Positions 6,413-9,507 of a stretch of 9,507 nucleotides of DNA are shown one piece after another. The translations under genes were made by a program, and so were the position numbers. The first letter of the stretch is position 1; each line of letters opens with the position of its first letter. Source of the stretch: an uncultured Clostridia bacterium (GTDB lineage: Bacteria > Bacillota > Clostridia > Oscillospirales > CAG-272); NCBI GenBank assembly GCA_945485605.1, contig CALYSG010000062.1, positions 1 through 9,507 on the forward strand. The letters run 5' to 3'. The notes beneath the pieces were generated by a model. The model was not told the DNA's origin and did no database searches. It saw nothing but the letters and a program-made list of their open reading frames with translations.

Positions 6413-6441
6413 ATTATATGTGAATTGTGAAAGTAAAATAA
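6413..6441 (-). promoter_or_regulatory. Promoter of feoAB
   Basis: On the minus strand a perfect TATAAT -10 box (6418-6413) lies 27 bases before the feoA ATG. The 17-base-spaced -35 position (6441-6436) reads TTATTT, a poor match, so the promoter may need an activator or be intrinsically weak. The spacer contains one arm of the inverted motif at 6419-6486. No clear Fur or DtxR box was recognised. Confidence 0.55.
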
Positions 6442-6486
6442 CGCAGTATGCAAAGTATTTGCGCCTGCCGTCACACACAGTTCACA
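6419..6486. repeat. Inverted motif pair (TGTGAAYTGTG) shared by divergent promoters
   Basis: The left arm TGTGAATTGTG (6419-6429) and the right arm CACAGTTCACA (6476-6486) are inverse copies matching at 10 of 11 bases. The left arm abuts the feoA -10 box. The right arm lies just upstream of the yqhQ -10 candidates. Read in the direction of each promoter, both arms are CACARTTCACA. A perfect GCAAA/TTTGC inverted repeat (6450-6462) lies between them. They may be paired binding sites for one regulator, which is an inference. Confidence 0.4.
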
Positions 6487-6510
6487 TTTGCGAGCTATAA
6501 TAACTTTAAT
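6481..6510 (+). promoter_or_regulatory. Promoter region of the yqhQ-like gene
   Basis: Two overlapping readings are possible. One is a perfect TATAAT (6496-6501) without a good -35 box at 17 bases. The other is TTCACA (6481-6486), an 18-base spacer, then TTTAAT (6505-6510). Either would give a leader of about 35-50 bases containing a short CCCTT/AAGGG palindrome (6522-6532) just before the ribosome site. Confidence 0.45.
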
Positions 6511-6551
6511 TAACGATCAGCCCCTTAAAGGGACAAAAAGGAGACAATTTT

Positions 6552-7757
6552 TTGAAAGATAAAGAGAAAAACAAGGGGATAAAGACCTCTATCGGCGGTC
6601 AGGCGCTTCTTGAGGGCATCATGATGCGCGGCCCGAAACGCACTTCCATGGCTGTACGCAACCCCGAAGGTGAGATAGTCATCGAGGAGTGGGATACGGT
6701 TGCACCTAACCGTCCCGCGATAACGAGATGGCCCTTTGTGCGCGGAATTTTCAATTTCGTCGATTCCATGAAGACGGGTATGAAGTGCCTTACGCGCTCG
6801 GCAGAGCTTTCGGGGCTCGAGGAGCTTGAAGAGGAAGCCGCCCGCGAGAAGGAATCCAAAAAACGGGCAAAATCCGAAAAAAAGCACAAGGACGCTACAC
6901 CCTCCGAAGAAAAAGCCGAAGAATCGGTTGAAGAAAAGGCTTCGGAAACTTCAGATGAACCGCTCGCCGAAAGTACCGTCGAGATGTCGGAAGAAAAGCC
7001 TGAAGAGAAAGAAGAGGTTACGGAGGCAAAAGAAGAGGTTGCAAAAGAAGAGCCTTTGAAAGAAGAAAAGAAGGGAACCGGCGCGACGACCGCCGCCGTT
7101 ATGTCGATCGGTACCGTGCTCGGATTGGCGCTTGCACTTGTTCTGTTTATATGGTTGCCGACCTTCCTCGGCACTTTGATCCTCGGACCGAACGCCGCTT
7201 CTGAACATTCTGCTTGGTTGACCGTCATCTCGGGTGTGATAAAGATGATAATACTTGTCGCATATATGTCGCTCGTGTCGCTTATGAAGGACATAAGACG
7301 CGTCTTCATGTATCACGGTGCCGAACACAAGACTATCTTCTGCTACGAACACGGTCACGAGCTTACCGTCGAGAATGTAAAGCGTGAGCGCAGATTCCAC
7401 CCCCGTTGCGGTACTTCGTTCCTTTTTCTGATGGTGCTTGTCAGCATTGCGGTTATGATCCCGATCGGGATACTTTATCAGAACATCCTGCCCGCTTCGG
7501 TGCTATCGAACAAGCTCGTTTACACCCTTATCCGTACGGCGACCTCTCTTGTTTTCCTGCCGCTTATCGTCGGCATAGGATATGAGCTCATAAGGCTCGC
7601 GGGAAAGCACGATAACTTATTTACCCGAATAATGTCGGCTCCGGGACTCTGGATGCAGAGAATTACAACAAAAGAACCGGATGACAGTATGATCGAATGT
7701 GCAATAGAAGCGGTCAAACGCGTCATTCCCGACGACGGGAGCGACCATATAAAATAA
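6552..7757 (+). CDS. yqhQ: DUF1385 family membrane protein (YqhQ-like)
   Basis: A 401-residue DUF1385 protein, a conserved Firmicutes membrane family of unknown biochemical role whose genes often sit near prmC/prfA. Signatures: SIGGQALLEGIMMRGP (13-28), MYHGAEHKTIFCYE (253-266), RFHPRCGTSFLF (281-292), and the end APGLWMQRITTKEPDD (363-378). About four membrane segments are visible (181-211, 222-245, 287-308, 326-348). Conserved His/Glu/Cys around 255-287 suggest a metal or catalytic site, which is an inference. It starts with TTG, supported by AAAGGAG 8 bases upstream and by the family's usual N-terminus. The oddity is a Lys/Glu-rich low-complexity stretch (about 88-175), which makes it longer than the roughly 300 residues typical of the family. 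It is transcribed alone here. Confidence 0.9.
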   Translation: MKDKEKNKGIKTSIGGQALLEGIMMRGPKRTSMAVRNPEGEIVIEEWDTVAPNRPAITRWPFVRGIFNFVDSMKTGMKCLTRSAELSGLEELEEEAAREKESKKRAKSEKKHKDATPSEEKAEESVEEKASETSDEPLAESTVEMSEEKPEEKEEVTEAKEEVAKEEPLKEEKKGTGATTAAVMSIGTVLGLALALVLFIWLPTFLGTLILGPNAASEHSAWLTVISGVIKMIILVAYMSLVSLMKDIRRVFMYHGAEHKTIFCYEHGHELTVENVKRERRFHPRCGTSFLFLMVLVSIAVMIPIGILYQNILPASVLSNKLVYTLIRTATSLVFLPLIVGIGYELIRLAGKHDNLFTRIMSAPGLWMQRITTKEPDDSMIECAIEAVKRVIPDDGSDHIK

Positions 7758-7764
7758 AAATATT

Positions 7765-7796
7765 TCCGGAGCGGCAGATCTGCCGCTCCGGATTTT
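7765..7796 (+). terminator. Intrinsic terminator of the yqhQ-like gene, 28-base perfect palindrome
   Basis: Bases 7765-7778 and 7779-7792 are exact reverse complements, giving a GC-rich hairpin with an effective 12-bp stem and GATC loop. Four Ts follow (7793-7796), and A-rich sequence precedes it. It begins 8 bases after the stop codon. The T run is short, but the stem is very stable. Confidence 0.85.
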
Positions 7797-7820
7797 ACGT
7801 CTGTCGGGATAGAGAGGCAG

Positions 7821-7850
7821 TTGAGTCTTTCAGCTCGAACGGAATATAAT
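7821..7850 (+). promoter_or_regulatory. Upstream promoter candidate for the sulfatase operon
   Basis: TTGAGT (7821-7826), an 18-base spacer and a perfect TATAAT (7845-7850). It would give a leader of roughly 85 bases before the sulfatase start. It lies downstream of the yqhQ terminator, so the sulfatase unit has its own transcription start. Confidence 0.5.
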
Positions 7851-7883
7851 CCGAAAAGTAAACAGAAAATTTTGCTCCGCTGC

Positions 7884-7912
7884 TTGCAACGGCGAGGCTT
7901 TTGGTGTAAAAT
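7884..7912 (+). promoter_or_regulatory. Downstream promoter candidate for the sulfatase operon
   Basis: TTGCAA (7884-7889), a 17-base spacer and TAAAAT (7907-7912, five of six consensus bases). Transcription would start about 25 bases before the sulfatase start. It may act in tandem with the candidate at 7821-7850. Sequence alone cannot say which is used. Confidence 0.45.
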
Positions 7913-7942
7913 ATAGGTACCGAAAACGAAATGGGGGAGCTT

Positions 7943-9397
7943 ATGGAAAAGAAAAAACACGTTTTGTTGCTTTTTACGGATCAGCAACGCAGCGATACGA
8001 TCCACGCGCTCGGAAATGATGAGATAGTCACGCCGGCGCTCGACTCGATAGCCGAGGGTGCGGTCTGCTTCGACCGAGCCTATACTCCGTCTCCGGTATG
8101 TGTACCGGCAAGGCTTTCGATGCTCTCGGGGCAGTACTGCAACCGCACGGGAAACAATACGAACACAAAGGACACGGTCTACAGTGGCGAGGGATTCTTC
8201 TCCGAATTCACGAAGGCGGGATATAATACCTGCTGTATCGGAAAGATGCACTATACCCCCGACCTTTACGCGCCGCTCGGGTTTAGGACGCGCATCTCTC
8301 AGGAGGAGATGGCTGATCCGCTTCACGACGATTACACGAAGTGGCTTAAGGCTTCGCCTTACGGAAATGTGTTTGATTATCACGGACAGAGGACCGAGCT
8401 TTACTATGTTCCGCAGGTCTCGCAGCTCCCGATGGAGGCCCACCCGACACAGTGGATAGGAGATCGCGCCGTTGAGTTTCTCGAGAATGCCGACTCGGAC
8501 AGTGAGCCAATATTCCTCGTGGCTTCCTTTATTCACCCGCATCCGCCCTTCGCGCCGCCTGCACCGTGGAACAAGATGTACAGAAGCCCTATCCGACGCG
8601 CCTTTGTTCCCGAAGATCCCGATTCCTACGAGGATCTTCTGAGGAACAAGTACACGACAGATGCCTTCGGGATCTCTCCGAGAAGACTTGAGCTGCTCTA
8701 TCAGCACTACTACGCCTGCATATCATTTGTGGATTACCAGATCTCAAGAATAATAGATGTCTTAAAGAAAAAGGGTATATATGACGACACGGTGATAGTT
8801 TTCACTTCGGATCACGGAGATATGATGGGAGACTACGGTTCAATGGGTAAGCGCACGATGCTCGACAGCGCCTCGAACATCCCCTTTATGATAAAGGTCC
8901 CCGGCAAGGAGCACGAAGTGCGTCACGATCCCGCATCCCTTGTCGACCTTGCGCCGACGCTTCTGTCTCTCGCCGGAATTGACTATAATAAGGGCGAGTA
9001 CGACGGAGTCAACCTCTTCGCGGATAAGCACGAGCTCGTGTATTCGCAGTACTCGAACGGCACCGCGGGAGAGTATATGGTCACCTCGGGCAAAGACAAG
9101 CTCGTCTATTCCGCAATAGGTGACAGGTACTTCTATTTTGACTCTTTCCCCGACGCAAAGGACAAATACGACGAAAAAGATCCGCGTGTGCGTGAGCTTA
9201 AGAATCTTCTTGACGCATACATAGCCTCCGACCGTTGCCCGAGTGTTGAAAAACGCGATATGAAGAGTCCCGCAAGGCAGGAGAAGTATTCATTCTATCC
9301 TCCGCTTGACGACCACACAGCCACCGCGAAAGAGGAAGCGGCAAGGATGCCCGCGGGATACCCGATAACAATAGGTTGCAAGAAAACCGATTTTTGA
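7943..9397 (+). CDS. S1-type (formylglycine-dependent) sulfatase, cytoplasmic
   Basis: A 484-residue alkaline-phosphatase-superfamily sulfatase that hydrolyses a sulfate ester. Metal-site residues open the protein (LLLFTDQQRSD, 8-18, with Asp13 and Gln14). The sulfatase signature SPVCVPAR (50-57) carries Cys53 in the CxPxR motif that is converted to formylglycine. GKMHY (100-104), HPHPP (198-202), SDHGD (289-293) and Lys303 complete the active site. Anaerobes usually do the Cys conversion with a radical-SAM anSME, which is not encoded here. There is no signal peptide, so it should act on imported sulfated sugars. An in-frame ATG at 7931 exists but has no ribosome site. The ATG at 7943 follows GGGGGAG closely and gives the usual sulfatase N-terminus. 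The substrate is not identifiable. It is followed 21 bases later by a sugar isomerase-like gene. Confidence 0.93.
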   Translation: MEKKKHVLLLFTDQQRSDTIHALGNDEIVTPALDSIAEGAVCFDRAYTPSPVCVPARLSMLSGQYCNRTGNNTNTKDTVYSGEGFFSEFTKAGYNTCCIGKMHYTPDLYAPLGFRTRISQEEMADPLHDDYTKWLKASPYGNVFDYHGQRTELYYVPQVSQLPMEAHPTQWIGDRAVEFLENADSDSEPIFLVASFIHPHPPFAPPAPWNKMYRSPIRRAFVPEDPDSYEDLLRNKYTTDAFGISPRRLELLYQHYYACISFVDYQISRIIDVLKKKGIYDDTVIVFTSDHGDMMGDYGSMGKRTMLDSASNIPFMIKVPGKEHEVRHDPASLVDLAPTLLSLAGIDYNKGEYDGVNLFADKHELVYSQYSNGTAGEYMVTSGKDKLVYSAIGDRYFYFDSFPDAKDKYDEKDPRVRELKNLLDAYIASDRCPSVEKRDMKSPARQEKYSFYPPLDDHTATAKEEAARMPAGYPITIGCKKTDF

Positions 9398-9418
9398 TCG
9401 AATGAGAGGAGAAAAAAC

Positions 9419-9507
9419 ATGAAACTAAGTACCATGACGAATTTTTACTATAAGAACACACCGGATAAGGAGGGCTTTGCACGTTCGCTCCGCCGCACTC
9501 ACGAGGT
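9419..9507 (+). CDS. Start of a sugar phosphate isomerase/epimerase-like TIM-barrel protein (3' partial)
   Basis: The first 29 codons begin MKLSTMTNFYY and continue through EGFARSLRRTHE. This resembles the first beta strand and helix of xylose-isomerase-like TIM-barrel proteins (sugar phosphate isomerase/epimerase family), in which MKLSTMTN-like openings are common in Clostridia. The ATG has AGAGGAG 7 bases upstream. The gene lies 21 bases after the sulfatase stop with no terminator between, so the two are probably co-transcribed. The frame is open to the window end. Metal-binding residues lie beyond it, so the family call rests on the N-terminus alone. Confidence 0.55.
   Translation, partial: MKLSTMTNFYYKNTPDKEGFARSLRRTHE

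Noticed and set aside
6386..6478. N-terminal extension of FeoA by 31 residues
   Set aside because: The extension lacks a ribosome site, would run through the feoA promoter, and is unlike FeoA proteins. The internal ATG at 6385 has an ideal GGAGG.
7931..7942. Upstream ATG giving the sulfatase four extra residues
   Set aside because: No ribosome site lies before it. The purine-rich GGGGGAG between the two ATGs better explains initiation at 7943, although its spacing is short, so some doubt remains.
7520..8707. A 395-codon minus-strand open frame spanning the end of the yqhQ-like gene, its terminator and half the sulfatase
   Set aside because: It crosses a strong terminator and two supported genes and has no family features.

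Overview
The window looks like chromosomal DNA of an anaerobic, low-to-mid GC Gram-positive bacterium of the Clostridia (gut Oscillospiraceae/Christensenellales-like). This is inferred from the gene set (FeoA/FeoB iron transport, DUF1385/YqhQ, a clostridial-style ECF sigma/anti-sigma pair, a bacterial serpin), strong AGGAGG ribosome sites, consensus sigma-A promoters, and GTG/TTG starts. No insertion sequence, CRISPR array, tRNA, rRNA or phage gene was seen.

Layout. Bases 1-71 are the tail of a NAD-dependent sugar epimerase-like gene (+). It converges, across a perfect bidirectional terminator, on a cytoplasmic GH30 glycosidase (116-1417, -). A 482-base intergenic region follows. It holds the GH30 promoter, a short coding-like remnant, an elaborate set of nested inverted repeats (a predicted three-way junction plus a nested hairpin), and a strong promoter reading rightward. 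That promoter drives a three-gene operon: an ECF sigma factor (1900-2451), a single-pass membrane anti-sigma-like protein overlapping it by 4 bases (2448-3011), and a lipoprotein serpin (3035-4291). A second bidirectional terminator separates this operon from the convergent feoA-feoB operon (6385 to 4386, -). feoAB is divergent from a DUF1385/YqhQ membrane protein (6552-7757, +), and a matching motif sits at both divergent promoters. After a 28-base palindromic terminator comes a new unit with tandem promoter candidates. It encodes a cytoplasmic S1-type sulfatase (7943-9397), then the start of a TIM-barrel sugar isomerase/epimerase-like gene (9419 to the window end).

How the genes may fit together. 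The ends of the window are carbohydrate metabolism: an intracellular beta-glycosidase, a sulfatase, a sugar isomerase-like protein and a nucleotide-sugar epimerase tail. The middle holds a self-contained surface-defence module, in which a membrane anti-sigma factor, its ECF sigma and a surface-anchored protease inhibitor are co-transcribed. The obvious inference is that the serpin is made in response to an envelope or protease signal sensed by the anti-sigma factor. That operon and the structured region just upstream of its promoter are the most interesting parts. The iron transporter and YqhQ genes look like ordinary housekeeping, apart from an unusual acidic/basic insertion in YqhQ.
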